From Pseudomonas sp. GV071 (GTDB lineage Bacteria; Pseudomonadota; Gammaproteobacteria; Pseudomonadales; Pseudomonadaceae), in the NCBI RefSeq assembly GCF_003050835.1, contig NZ_QAOJ01000016.1:57053-121052 (forward strand): DNA of 64,000 bases, given 5' to 3'. Made by a program: the position numbers and the translations under genes. This document shows, piece by piece, positions 36,560 through 45,355 of this stretch (positions within the stretch are counted from its first letter, which is position 1; the number at the start of each line of letters is the position of its first letter). Under the pieces are notes generated by a model. It made no database searches, was not told where the DNA came from, and was given only the letters and a program-made list of their open reading frames with translations.

Positions 36560-38266
36560 TCAGCGCGCTGCCGGTTTGGCTTCGTGGCTGTCCAGCTCGG
36601 TGGCGTGCTGCTCGGCGGCCTCGGGGTGGTCGTCGTCGCCATCGGCCAGCGTGCCGTGTTCGTGGCTTTCCAGGGCGGCGTAGGCGCTGCTGCAGAACAG
36701 TGAGTTGAGGCGCTTCATGTCGGCAATCAGTTCCAGGTGCAGCGAGCTGGTTTCGATGCTTTGCACCACTTGGTGATGCAGGCGGTGCACATGGGCGTGG
36801 GCCATGCGCCGCTCTTGCGCGCGGAAGCGACGTTTTTCGCGCAGCAGTTGGCGGGCGCTGTGGGCGTCGCCGGACAGAAACACGCTGAGGCCCAGGCGCA
36901 GGTTGGCCACCAGTTGCTGGTGCATTTCGGTGAGTTCCTGCAGGCCGTTTTCCGAGAAGGAATGATGCTGCGCGGTCTTCTGGTTCTGCACTTTGCCGAG
37001 CATGCGTTCCAGCAGGTCGGCGGCTTGTTGCAGGTCGACGCTGAGCTCGATGATCTCCGCCCAGCGCCGGCGGTCATGGTCGCCGAGCGCTTCGCCGGGC
37101 ACTTGTGCCAGGTACAGCTTCACCGCGCTGTACAGGGCGTCGACGTCATCGCCCAGGCGCCGCAGTTCCTTGGCGGCCAGCGGTTGCGGGCCGCGCAGTA
37201 CGGCGAGGAAATGGCCGAGCATGGTTTCCACCAGGTCGCCGATGCGCAGGGTTTCGCGCACGGCGTTGTTCAGCGCCAGGCTCGGGGTGTCGAGGGCGGT
37301 CATGTCCAAGTGGCGGGGTTTGGCCACGCCGTTGTCGAGTTGGTGGTCGGGCAGCAGCCAGTTGCAGAAGCGCGCCATGACGTTGACGGTGGGCAGCATC
37401 AGCAGGCAGCGGCTGGTGTTGTAGGCCAGGTGGAAGCCGATCACCAGGGTTTGCGGGCTCATTTTCAGGGTGCTCAGCCAATGCACCAGCGGGTGGATAA
37501 ACGGGCTGATGAGCAGCAGGCCGATGACTTTGTACAACAGGCTGCCGAGCGCCACGCGCCGGCCCGCTTCGGTCTGCATGCTGCTGCTTAGCAGGGCCAG
37601 AATGCCGCTGCCGATGTTGGCGCCAATCACAAGGCCGAGGGCCACGGGCAGGCTGATCAAACCGGCGCTGGCCATGGTCGCGGTGAGCAGCACGGCGGCC
37701 AGGCTGGAATAGGAAATCAGGGCGAACAGCGCGCCCACCAGGGCATCGAGCAGCACGTCGCCGGTCAGTGAGGAGAACAGCACTTTGATGCCGTGGGCTT
37801 CAGTGATCGGTAGCGCGGCACTGACGATCAGCTCCAGCGCCAGCACGATCAAACCCAGGCCGATAGCCACCCGCCCGAGCTGGCCGGCGCGGCTCTGTTT
37901 GCGTGAGAGAAAGAAGATCACCCCGAGGAAGATCAGCAGCGGCGACAGCCACGACAGGTCGAGGGTCAGCACCCGTGCCATCAGCGCGGTACCGACGTCG
38001 GCGCCGAGCATGATGGTCAGCGCCGGGGTCAGGGCCATCAAGCCCTGGCCAACGAAGGAGGTCACCAGCAGCGCGGTGGCATTGCTGCTTTGCACCAGCG
38101 CGGTCACACCGATGCCGGCGGCGAACGCCAGCGAGCGCGTGTTCATGTTGTGGCTGAGGACTTTGCGCAGTTGCGAGCCGTACACCCGCAGGATGCCGGT
38201 GCGCACGATATGGGTGCCCCAGATGAGCAGGGCGACGGCGGACAGCAGGTTGAGCAGGGTCAGCAT
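36560..38266 (-). CDS. Na/Pi cotransporter family protein with PhoU-like domain
   Basis: 568 residues from ATG 38266 (MLTLLNLLSAVALLIWGTHI), with GGAGG upstream. Two Na_Pi_cotrans repeats carry the QSS motifs (ALVQSSNATALLVTSFVGQG, and the SYSSLAAVLLTATMASAG region), followed by a PhoU-like helical domain about 340-530. Members import phosphate with sodium or affect phosphate and metal homeostasis. The tail (EHGTLADGDDDHPEAAEQHA) is acidic and probably disordered. Confidence 0.92.
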   Translation of the reverse strand: MLTLLNLLSAVALLIWGTHIVRTGILRVYGSQLRKVLSHNMNTRSLAFAAGIGVTALVQSSNATALLVTSFVGQGLMALTPALTIMLGADVGTALMARVLTLDLSWLSPLLIFLGVIFFLSRKQSRAGQLGRVAIGLGLIVLALELIVSAALPITEAHGIKVLFSSLTGDVLLDALVGALFALISYSSLAAVLLTATMASAGLISLPVALGLVIGANIGSGILALLSSSMQTEAGRRVALGSLLYKVIGLLLISPFIHPLVHWLSTLKMSPQTLVIGFHLAYNTSRCLLMLPTVNVMARFCNWLLPDHQLDNGVAKPRHLDMTALDTPSLALNNAVRETLRIGDLVETMLGHFLAVLRGPQPLAAKELRRLGDDVDALYSAVKLYLAQVPGEALGDHDRRRWAEIIELSVDLQQAADLLERMLGKVQNQKTAQHHSFSENGLQELTEMHQQLVANLRLGLSVFLSGDAHSARQLLREKRRFRAQERRMAHAHVHRLHHQVVQSIETSSLHLELIADMKRLNSLFCSSAYAALESHEHGTLADGDDDHPEAAEQHATELDSHEAKPAAR

Positions 38267-38474
38267 AAGGCGGCCTCCCTGGCAGCGATTGTGAAGCTGG
38301 CGTGACACTAATGTTATGGGCAATGGACCGACCTGGCCCCTGACTCGTTCGATTTTTTCTTGCCCGCCATAGTCTTAGCTGTAGTTGGCGAATGCCGTTG
38401 GCGCCAGTTTTTGCCCGCCTATTTGGCCTTGCCGAAGTGGTAACCTACGCCGACTCCAGCCTGCGATTTCGCTC

Positions 38475-41400
38475 ATGCTCACGCTTTACCACGCCCCCGA
38501 TCTGGAAACCCTCGGCGCGCTGGCCACTACCCTGTTGGCCCAGCCGCAACGGGAGCCGTTTGCCCCGGCGTTGGTGGTGGTGCCGAGCCAGGGCATGGGC
38601 CGTTGGCTGACCCTGGAATTGGCACGCAAGCAGGGCATCGCCATGCAGTTGGAGGTGCAGCTGCCGGCCAAGTTTGTCTGGGAAGTGTCGCGCCTGGTGC
38701 TTGGGCACTTGCCTGAACAGTCGGCGTTTTCCCCCACCACCTTGACCTGGCGTCTGTACGACTGGCTGTGCGAGCCGAGCCACCTGGAGCAGGCGCCCCG
38801 TTTGGCGCAGTACCTGGAAGGTGGCGACGAGCGCCGACGGTTGTCCCTGGGCGCGCGCATCGCCGACGTCTTCGACCAATACCTGCTGTACCGCGATGAC
38901 TGGCTGGCCGCCTGGGAGCGCAACGAGCTGCTTGAGCTCGGCACCGACGAAGCCTGGCAAGCCTTGCTGTGGCGCGAGCTGACCCGCGACGGCCACCCGC
39001 ACCGCGCCCGTTTGCTCGACGACCTGCTGCGCCGTCTGCACGACGACAGTCCTATTGCCGGCCTGCCAGAACGCCTGCTGGTGTTCGGCATCAGCAGCCT
39101 GCCGCCGCACCATATGCGCGTGCTCGAAGGGCTGGCACGGCATGTCGAGGTGGTGGTTTGCGCCCTCAACCCGTGCCGCGAAGCCTGGGGCGATATCCGC
39201 GATGTGCGTGAGCTGGCGCGCCAGCCGGTGATCGCCAGTGCCACCGCCGCCGATGATTGGTACCTGGATGTCGGCCATCCGTTGCTGGCCAGCCTGGGCA
39301 AGCAGGGGCGGGACTTTTTCGATGCGCTGTTCAGCCTCGGCGGCCATGAGGTCGGGCTGTATTCCGAAGACGCCGACCTGCACGACAGTTCGCTGCTGCG
39401 AGCGCTGCAGAACGACATTCTGCGCCTGCGTACACGCAAGCCCGAGGAGCGCCTGGCGCTGCGTGCCGACGACCGTTCGCTGGAAGTGCATATCGCCCAC
39501 TCGCCGCTGCGCGAGGTGGAAATTCTCCACGACCAGTTGCTCGCCCGGTTCGCTGCGGACCCGACGCTGACGCCCGACCAAGTGGTGGTGCTGACCCCGG
39601 ATATCGAGCGCTACGCGCCCTATATCGAAGCCGTATTTGCCAGCCGCGACAACGCCGGCCGTGGCCCGCGGTCGCCGCGTATCCCGTTCAGCCTGGCCGA
39701 CCGCAGCCTGCGCGCCGAGGTGCCGCTGATCGAAGCCTTCCTCGGCTTGCTGGCGCTGGAGCAGAGCCGCTTTGGCGCTGAAGAAATTCTCACCTGGCTG
39801 GAGCAACCGGCGATTGCCCGTCGCGCCGGCATCGAAAACGAAGACCTGCCGCTGCTGCGCGATTGGCTTCGCGAAGCCGGCGTGCGGTGGGGCCGCGACA
39901 GTGAGCACCGCGAACAGCTGGGGTTGCCGGCGGATGCCGCCTTCACCTGGCGCCAGGGTCTCGACCGCCTGCTGCTGGGTTTTGCCGCGCCGCCGAAGCT
40001 GGCCGGCGATGCGGCGCCGCTGCTTGGTGAAACCTGGCCGCTGGATGCGCTGGAAGGCGCGCGGGCGCAATTGCTTGGGCGCCTGGCGGGGTTCGTCCAG
40101 CGCCTGGCGTCGTTAGCCGAAGACCTGCAACGCCCGCGGCCGCTGGCCGACTGGGCCGACACCCTGCAGGCGTTGATCGACAGCCTGTTCGATGAGCGTG
40201 AAGCCGGCGATACCTTGCTGTTGCTCAGCCAGGCCTGCGCCGCCTTGCGTGACCAGGCGGTGGCCGCCGGCATTCAGCGGCCGCTGGAGTTGGCGCTGGT
40301 ACGCCAGCAACTGAGCACGGCGCTGGAGCAGGGCAGTGGCGCTTCGGGTTTTCTCACTGGCGCGGTGACCTTCTGCACCATGGTGCCGATGCGTAGCCTG
40401 CCGTTCCGTCTGGTCTGCCTGCTCGGCCTGGACGACGGCGCATTGCCTCGTCGCACCCCGGCGGCCGGCTTCGATCTGATCAGCCAGCACCCCCGTCGTG
40501 GTGACCGTGCACGGCGTCTGGACGACCGCTACTTGCTGCTGGAAATTCTGCTGTCGGCCCGCGATGCGCTGTACCTCAGCTACGTCGGCCGCGACCCGCG
40601 CAATAACGCCGAGCTGCCGCCATCGGTGTTGATCAGCGAAGTGCTGGAGTCGGTCGATTTAACGGCTTATGCGGTCCGTAGGAGCGGCTTCAGCCGCGAT
40701 GCTGTTGATCCAGAAGCATCGCTCCTGCAAGAGCCAGCCAGCAAACACCTGACCATCGCCCACCCGCTGCAACCCTTCGCCCCCGGCAACTTCGCCGGCG
40801 GTGCGCAGCGCAGTTACGCCGCGTCCTGGTTTCGCGCCGCCCAGCGTCTGGCCGAGCCACCGCAGAGCAGCCCGGCGGCATTTGCCGGGCGCCTGCCGGA
40901 GCCGGGTGCAGACTGGCTGCATATCGAACCGTCGCAACTGCTGCAGTGCTTCCGCCACCCGGCGCGGTTTCTCCTCGAGCAGCGCCTGGGCCTGCGCCTG
41001 GCGGATGCCGATGAAGCGCTCGCCAGCGACGAACCCTTCGCCCTCGAAGGCCCGGCCTGGCGCGGCTTGCGCCAGCTGGCACTGGAAGCAGTGGAGCGCA
41101 ATTGGTCGCCGGAGCAGGAGCGCAATGTCGCCCGCGCCGCCGGCTGGTTGCCCACGGGCGAGTTGGGCCAGGCCCTGTGGGGCAAGCTGCGTGGCCCGGT
41201 GCGCGCCTTTGCGCCGCGGCTGTTCGAAGCGCGCCCGGAAGAACAGGCGCAACCGCTGCTGGTGGATGTGCAACTGGGCGGCGTGCATATCCATGGCTGG
41301 CTCGAAGGGGTGACCAGCAGCGGCCTGTTCGAATGGCGCCTGAATGCGCCGAGCGCCTGGGACCTGCCGGCGTTCTGGTTGCGCCACCTGCTGCTCAACC

Positions 41401-41807
41401 TCAGCGCGACGCCGGCCATTGCCCGCGAAAGCCTGCTGATTTCCCCGGTGCAGGACTGGCAGCTCGGCCTGTTGGTCAACCCGCGCGAACTGCTGTTGCC
41501 CTGGCTCGAGGCCTACCGCGAAGCCCTCTGCGAGCCGCTGCCGCTGATGCTCAAAAGCAGCTACGGCTTCGCCGAAGGGCTGCTCAAGCCGGGGCGCAAA
41601 GAACCCATCGAAGCGGCCCGCTACAAGGCGCAAGTCGCCTGGGAAGGTGCCGACTTCAGCCCGCTGCCCGGTGAGTCGCAAGACCCCTGGTATGCCCTGG
41701 CCTTCCGCGACCGCGAAGTGCTTGGCGAGCGTTTCGAAACCCTGGCCGAGGAGCTGATTGTGCCGGCCTTGCAGGCCCTGGCACCGGCGGCGGAGGACGA
41801 GGAATGA
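38475..41807 (+). CDS. recC: Exodeoxyribonuclease V gamma subunit RecC
   Basis: 1110 residues from ATG 38475 (MLTLYHAPDLETLGALATT). RecC holds the Chi-recognition tunnel of the RecBCD helicase-nuclease that resects double-strand ends for RecA loading and degrades foreign linear DNA. Its helicase-like and nuclease-like domains are inactive. Recognisable blocks are VVPSQGMGRWLTLELA, PFSLADRS and VTFCTMVPMRSLPFRLVCLLG. Residues about 734-754 (VRRSGFSRDAVDPEASLLQ) are translated from a REP element, an insertion absent from other RecC proteins as far as I can tell. It overlaps recB by ATGA. Confidence 0.95.
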   Translation: MLTLYHAPDLETLGALATTLLAQPQREPFAPALVVVPSQGMGRWLTLELARKQGIAMQLEVQLPAKFVWEVSRLVLGHLPEQSAFSPTTLTWRLYDWLCEPSHLEQAPRLAQYLEGGDERRRLSLGARIADVFDQYLLYRDDWLAAWERNELLELGTDEAWQALLWRELTRDGHPHRARLLDDLLRRLHDDSPIAGLPERLLVFGISSLPPHHMRVLEGLARHVEVVVCALNPCREAWGDIRDVRELARQPVIASATAADDWYLDVGHPLLASLGKQGRDFFDALFSLGGHEVGLYSEDADLHDSSLLRALQNDILRLRTRKPEERLALRADDRSLEVHIAHSPLREVEILHDQLLARFAADPTLTPDQVVVLTPDIERYAPYIEAVFASRDNAGRGPRSPRIPFSLADRSLRAEVPLIEAFLGLLALEQSRFGAEEILTWLEQPAIARRAGIENEDLPLLRDWLREAGVRWGRDSEHREQLGLPADAAFTWRQGLDRLLLGFAAPPKLAGDAAPLLGETWPLDALEGARAQLLGRLAGFVQRLASLAEDLQRPRPLADWADTLQALIDSLFDEREAGDTLLLLSQACAALRDQAVAAGIQRPLELALVRQQLSTALEQGSGASGFLTGAVTFCTMVPMRSLPFRLVCLLGLDDGALPRRTPAAGFDLISQHPRRGDRARRLDDRYLLLEILLSARDALYLSYVGRDPRNNAELPPSVLISEVLESVDLTAYAVRRSGFSRDAVDPEASLLQEPASKHLTIAHPLQPFAPGNFAGGAQRSYAASWFRAAQRLAEPPQSSPAAFAGRLPEPGADWLHIEPSQLLQCFRHPARFLLEQRLGLRLADADEALASDEPFALEGPAWRGLRQLALEAVERNWSPEQERNVARAAGWLPTGELGQALWGKLRGPVRAFAPRLFEARPEEQAQPLLVDVQLGGVHIHGWLEGVTSSGLFEWRLNAPSAWDLPAFWLRHLLLNLSATPAIARESLLISPVQDWQLGLLVNPRELLLPWLEAYREALCEPLPLMLKSSYGFAEGLLKPGRKEPIEAARYKAQVAWEGADFSPLPGESQDPWYALAFRDREVLGERFETLAEELIVPALQALAPAAEDEE
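40678..40733. repeat. REP element inside the recC coding sequence
   Basis: GTAGGAGCGGCTTCAGCCGC, then GATGCTGTTGATCCAG and AAGCATCGCTCCTGC. The core is the same REP as at 24585, and the right end is an inverted partial copy. It is read in frame, with no stop codon, as RSGFSRD and following residues. Confidence 0.9.
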
Positions 41808-44800
41808 GCCTCGACCTGCACAGCTCCTCATTCAGCGGCCGCTCGCTGATCGAGGCCAGCGCCGGCACCGGTAAAACCTGGACGCTCACCGCGCTCTACG
41901 CGCGTTTGCTGCTGGAGCGGCAACTGAGCGTCGGGCAGATTCTGGTGGTCACTTACACCACCGCCGCCACTGCCGAGTTGCGTGAGCGCATTCGCGCACG
42001 CCTGGCGGAGTTGTTGGCCGTGTATGAGGGCACGCCCAGTGACGACGATTTCCTCAGCCGTCTGCATGCCCAGTACCCCGGCGAAGAAGCGCGGCGGCGC
42101 TTGCTGCTGGCGGTGCATGGCTTCGATGAAGCGGCGATTTTCACCATCCACGGCTTCTGTCAGCGCGCCCTGCAGGACGCGGCGTTTGAAGCCGGTGGTG
42201 ATTTCGACAGTGAGCTGGCCAGCGATGACCGCGAGGTGCTGGATGCCTTGCTCACCGATGCCTGGCGCCATGAACTGGCCAGTGCCGACCCGGCCTGGGC
42301 GCGCTTTCTGGCGAAGAAAAAAATCACCCCGGCGCTGCTGCGGCAGCGTTTGCGCCCGCACCTGGGCAAGCCCTATCTGCGCATCGAGCCGCGTATCGAT
42401 GAAGCAGGCCCTGCCTCGGATGAGTTGACCGCTGCCAGCCTGGCCTGGAACCGCGCCGCCGAGCTGTGGCGCCGTGGCGGTTACGCCTGGATCGAGCAGT
42501 TGCAGGAGCATGGCGGGCTGAGTCAGAGCACGCACAAACTGCCAAAATTTCCCCAGTGGTCGGCCGAGTTGGACAGCTATTTCGCCGACCCCGCCGCGCT
42601 GTTCGAAGTGCCCACCGGGCTGGAAAAATTCACCGCCAGTGCGCTGCACAAGGCCACCAAAAAAGGCCACGAGGCGCCCAGCCACAACATTGCCGATGCT
42701 TTCGATGAGTTGCTGGTAGCAATTGCCGACGCCTTGCCCGCTGGCGAGCAACGGCTGATCGCCCTGCAGGTGCGCCTGCTCGACAAGCTCAATGCCGAGC
42801 TGCCGGCGCGCAAGGCCGCGCAGCGCATTCTGGCCTTCGATGATTTGCTCAACCGCTTGAACGAAGCGCTGCAGGGCCCGGCCGGCGATGCCCTGGCGGT
42901 GACCCTGCGCACCCGTTATCCGCTGGCGTTGATCGACGAATTCCAGGACACCGACCCGGTGCAGTACCAGATATTCGACCGGGTGTATCAGGACGGCAGC
43001 GACCTGTGTTTTGTCGGCGACCCCAAGCAGGCGATCTATGCCTTCCGCGGTGCCGACCTGGCCACTTACCTGAAGGCCCGTGACGCTGCTGAGCGTTGCT
43101 ATGACCTGCCGTTCAACTACCGCTCCACCGCCGAGCTGATTGCCGCGCTGAACCTGCTGTTCGCCCGCCCGCAACCGTTTGCGGTCAACGGCCTGGACTA
43201 CCCGCCAGTGCGAGCCGGCGCCAAGGCCCGTTCGCAGCTGGTGCTGCCGCCGGGCAATGAGGCGCCGCTGGCGTTGGTCTGGCTCGGTGATGAGCCGCTG
43301 AACAAGGGCCGCGCCGACAGCCTGGTGGCGGTGGATACCGCGCAGCGCATTGCCAGCCTGTTGGCGGCCAGCGCCCAGGGCCAGGCCTATTTCGAGAAAG
43401 ACGGCGAGCGCACGCCGCTGAAGGGCGGGGACATTGCCGTGCTGGTGTCCAACCACCGCCAGGCCTCGGAAGTCGCCGAGCAGTTGGTCGCCCGTGGCGT
43501 GCCCAGCGTGCGCCGTGGCAATCAGAGCGTGTGGCACAGCGAGGAAGCGGCTGAGCTGGCGGCGGTGTTGGCGGCCTATGCCGAGCCGGGGCGCGAGGGT
43601 GTGTTGCGTTATGCCTTGTCCACGCGCCTGCTCGGCCGCGACGCCTTGCAGCTGGCGCGCTGCCAGGATGATGAACGCGCCTGGGACCGTGAGCGTGAAG
43701 ACGCCGAGCTGTATCACCAACTCTGGCAGCAGCAAGGATTCATGCGCGCCTTCCGCGCCTGGCTGGATCAGGAGCAGGTGGCCGAACGGCTGCTGGCCGC
43801 GCCCGATGGCGAGCGGCGGCTGACCAACCTGCTGCACCTGGCCGAGCTGCTGCAAGCCGAGAGCCAACAGCGCCCCGGCCTGGAGCCGTTGCTGGCCTGG
43901 CTGAACGCCCAGCGCGGCAGCGAAGGCGCTGGCGAAGACGCTCTGCTGCGCCTGGAAAGCGATGCTGAACGGGTGCAGATTGTCACCATCCACACCAGTA
44001 AGGGCCTCGAATACCCGTTGGTGTTCTGCCCGTATCTGTGGAACGGCCGCCTACTCGGGCAGCATAAAGACAGCGCGACCTGCCACGACGACGACGGCCA
44101 GCCGCTGTTGGATATGGGCAGCGAAAACCTGGCGGTTCACCTGCAGCGCGCCCGCGAAGAAGTGTTCGCCGAGCACCTGCGCCTGGCCTATGTAGCGCTG
44201 ACCCGCGCCCGTGATCGTCTGTGGTTGCACTGGGGCCCGGTGGCGGTGCCGGCGCCGGTGAAAAAAACCGGCCTGCTGCCGGAAGAGGGCCTGCACAGCA
44301 GCGCCCTTGCCTGGCTGCTGCACGGTCGGGAATTGCCCGGTACCGATGCCCTTGATGAATTGGCCCAACACCTCAACGAACGCAGTGGCGCCAGCCTCGC
44401 AGACGAGATCGATCAACTGGTGACTGCCAGCGCCGGCACCTTCGCCCGCTTGCCGCTGCTCAGCAGTGAAGCCAGCGCCGGCGGCGAGCAGCGTGCGCCG
44501 GCACCCGAGCAACTCGGCCAGTTCGAGCGCAGCCTGCACAGCGCCTGGCGGATTGGCAGCTTTTCCGGGCTGTCGGCGGGCATGCACATGGAAGCCCCGG
44601 ACCGCGACAACCTGAGCATTCCCGCCGCCACCGACCCGGGCCTGGGCTTCTTTGCCTTCCCCCGGGGCGCCCGCGCCGGTACCTGCCTGCATGCGGTGTT
44701 GGAAGACTGGGCGCGTGGCAAGGGCGAGCTGCCGGCCCTGGTCGACGCTGCCTTGATCGACCACGGCCTGCCGCGCGACTGGAGCGAACTGGCGGCCGCG

Positions 44801-45355
44801 CACCTGCAGTTGGTGCTCGACAGCGACCTCGATGGCCAGGGCCTGACCCTGGCCAGCCTGGTGTCGGCGCGGCGTCTGCCGGAGCTGGGCTTTACCTTCC
44901 CGGTGGCCAACCTCGATGTGCTGCGCCTGCGGGCGATTCTTGCCGACCCGCAGTACGGCCTGCCGGCGCCGATGCGCGAGGCGGCGCAACGTCTGGAATT
45001 CGACAGCCTCAAGGGCTTTCTCAAAGGCTTTATCGACCTCACGTTCGAGCATGAAGGTCGCTGGTATATCGCCGACTACAAGTCCAACTGGCTGGGCCCG
45101 GACGTCAGTTACTACGGCGGCGAACGCCTGCTCCAGGCCCTGGCCGGCGAGCACTACTACCTGCAATTCCTCATCTACCTGGTGGCGCTGCGGCGCTTCC
45201 TGCGCCAGCGTCTGGCCGACTTCCAGGATGAACAATTGGGCGGCGCTTACTACCTGTTCCTGCGCGGCATGCCGAGTGCCGGGGTGTATTTCTCCCGTCC
45301 CTCTGATGCCCTGCTGGACGCCCTCGACCAGTTGTTCAACGAGGAGCAGCCATGA
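41804..45355 (+). CDS. recB: Exodeoxyribonuclease V beta subunit RecB
   Basis: 1183-residue 3'-5' helicase and nuclease of RecBCD. Walker A is SAGTGKTW with Lys24, motif II is LIDEFQDTD, motif IV region is YRSTAELIAALN, motif V is VTIHTSKGLEYPLVF. The C-terminal nuclease has GTCLHAVLEDW and the catalytic Asp1091-Tyr-Lys1093 in IADYKSN. Length is normal. ATGA overlaps on both sides couple recC, recB and recD. Confidence 0.97.
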   Translation: MSLDLHSSSFSGRSLIEASAGTGKTWTLTALYARLLLERQLSVGQILVVTYTTAATAELRERIRARLAELLAVYEGTPSDDDFLSRLHAQYPGEEARRRLLLAVHGFDEAAIFTIHGFCQRALQDAAFEAGGDFDSELASDDREVLDALLTDAWRHELASADPAWARFLAKKKITPALLRQRLRPHLGKPYLRIEPRIDEAGPASDELTAASLAWNRAAELWRRGGYAWIEQLQEHGGLSQSTHKLPKFPQWSAELDSYFADPAALFEVPTGLEKFTASALHKATKKGHEAPSHNIADAFDELLVAIADALPAGEQRLIALQVRLLDKLNAELPARKAAQRILAFDDLLNRLNEALQGPAGDALAVTLRTRYPLALIDEFQDTDPVQYQIFDRVYQDGSDLCFVGDPKQAIYAFRGADLATYLKARDAAERCYDLPFNYRSTAELIAALNLLFARPQPFAVNGLDYPPVRAGAKARSQLVLPPGNEAPLALVWLGDEPLNKGRADSLVAVDTAQRIASLLAASAQGQAYFEKDGERTPLKGGDIAVLVSNHRQASEVAEQLVARGVPSVRRGNQSVWHSEEAAELAAVLAAYAEPGREGVLRYALSTRLLGRDALQLARCQDDERAWDREREDAELYHQLWQQQGFMRAFRAWLDQEQVAERLLAAPDGERRLTNLLHLAELLQAESQQRPGLEPLLAWLNAQRGSEGAGEDALLRLESDAERVQIVTIHTSKGLEYPLVFCPYLWNGRLLGQHKDSATCHDDDGQPLLDMGSENLAVHLQRAREEVFAEHLRLAYVALTRARDRLWLHWGPVAVPAPVKKTGLLPEEGLHSSALAWLLHGRELPGTDALDELAQHLNERSGASLADEIDQLVTASAGTFARLPLLSSEASAGGEQRAPAPEQLGQFERSLHSAWRIGSFSGLSAGMHMEAPDRDNLSIPAATDPGLGFFAFPRGARAGTCLHAVLEDWARGKGELPALVDAALIDHGLPRDWSELAAAHLQLVLDSDLDGQGLTLASLVSARRLPELGFTFPVANLDVLRLRAILADPQYGLPAPMREAAQRLEFDSLKGFLKGFIDLTFEHEGRWYIADYKSNWLGPDVSYYGGERLLQALAGEHYYLQFLIYLVALRRFLRQRLADFQDEQLGGAYYLFLRGMPSAGVYFSRPSDALLDALDQLFNEEQP

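Noticed and set aside
38445..40070. A 541-codon open frame opposite recC
   Set aside because: Antisense shadow of recC with no recognisable domain.
38475..41807. recC as a pseudogene because of the REP insertion
   Set aside because: The frame stays open through the element and the downstream ATGA overlap with recB is intact.
41828..43993. A 721-codon open frame on the - strand within recB
   Set aside because: It mirrors recB codon for codon in a GC-rich genome, has low-complexity Gln/Gly/Arg composition and no domain; it is an antisense shadow of a clear gene.
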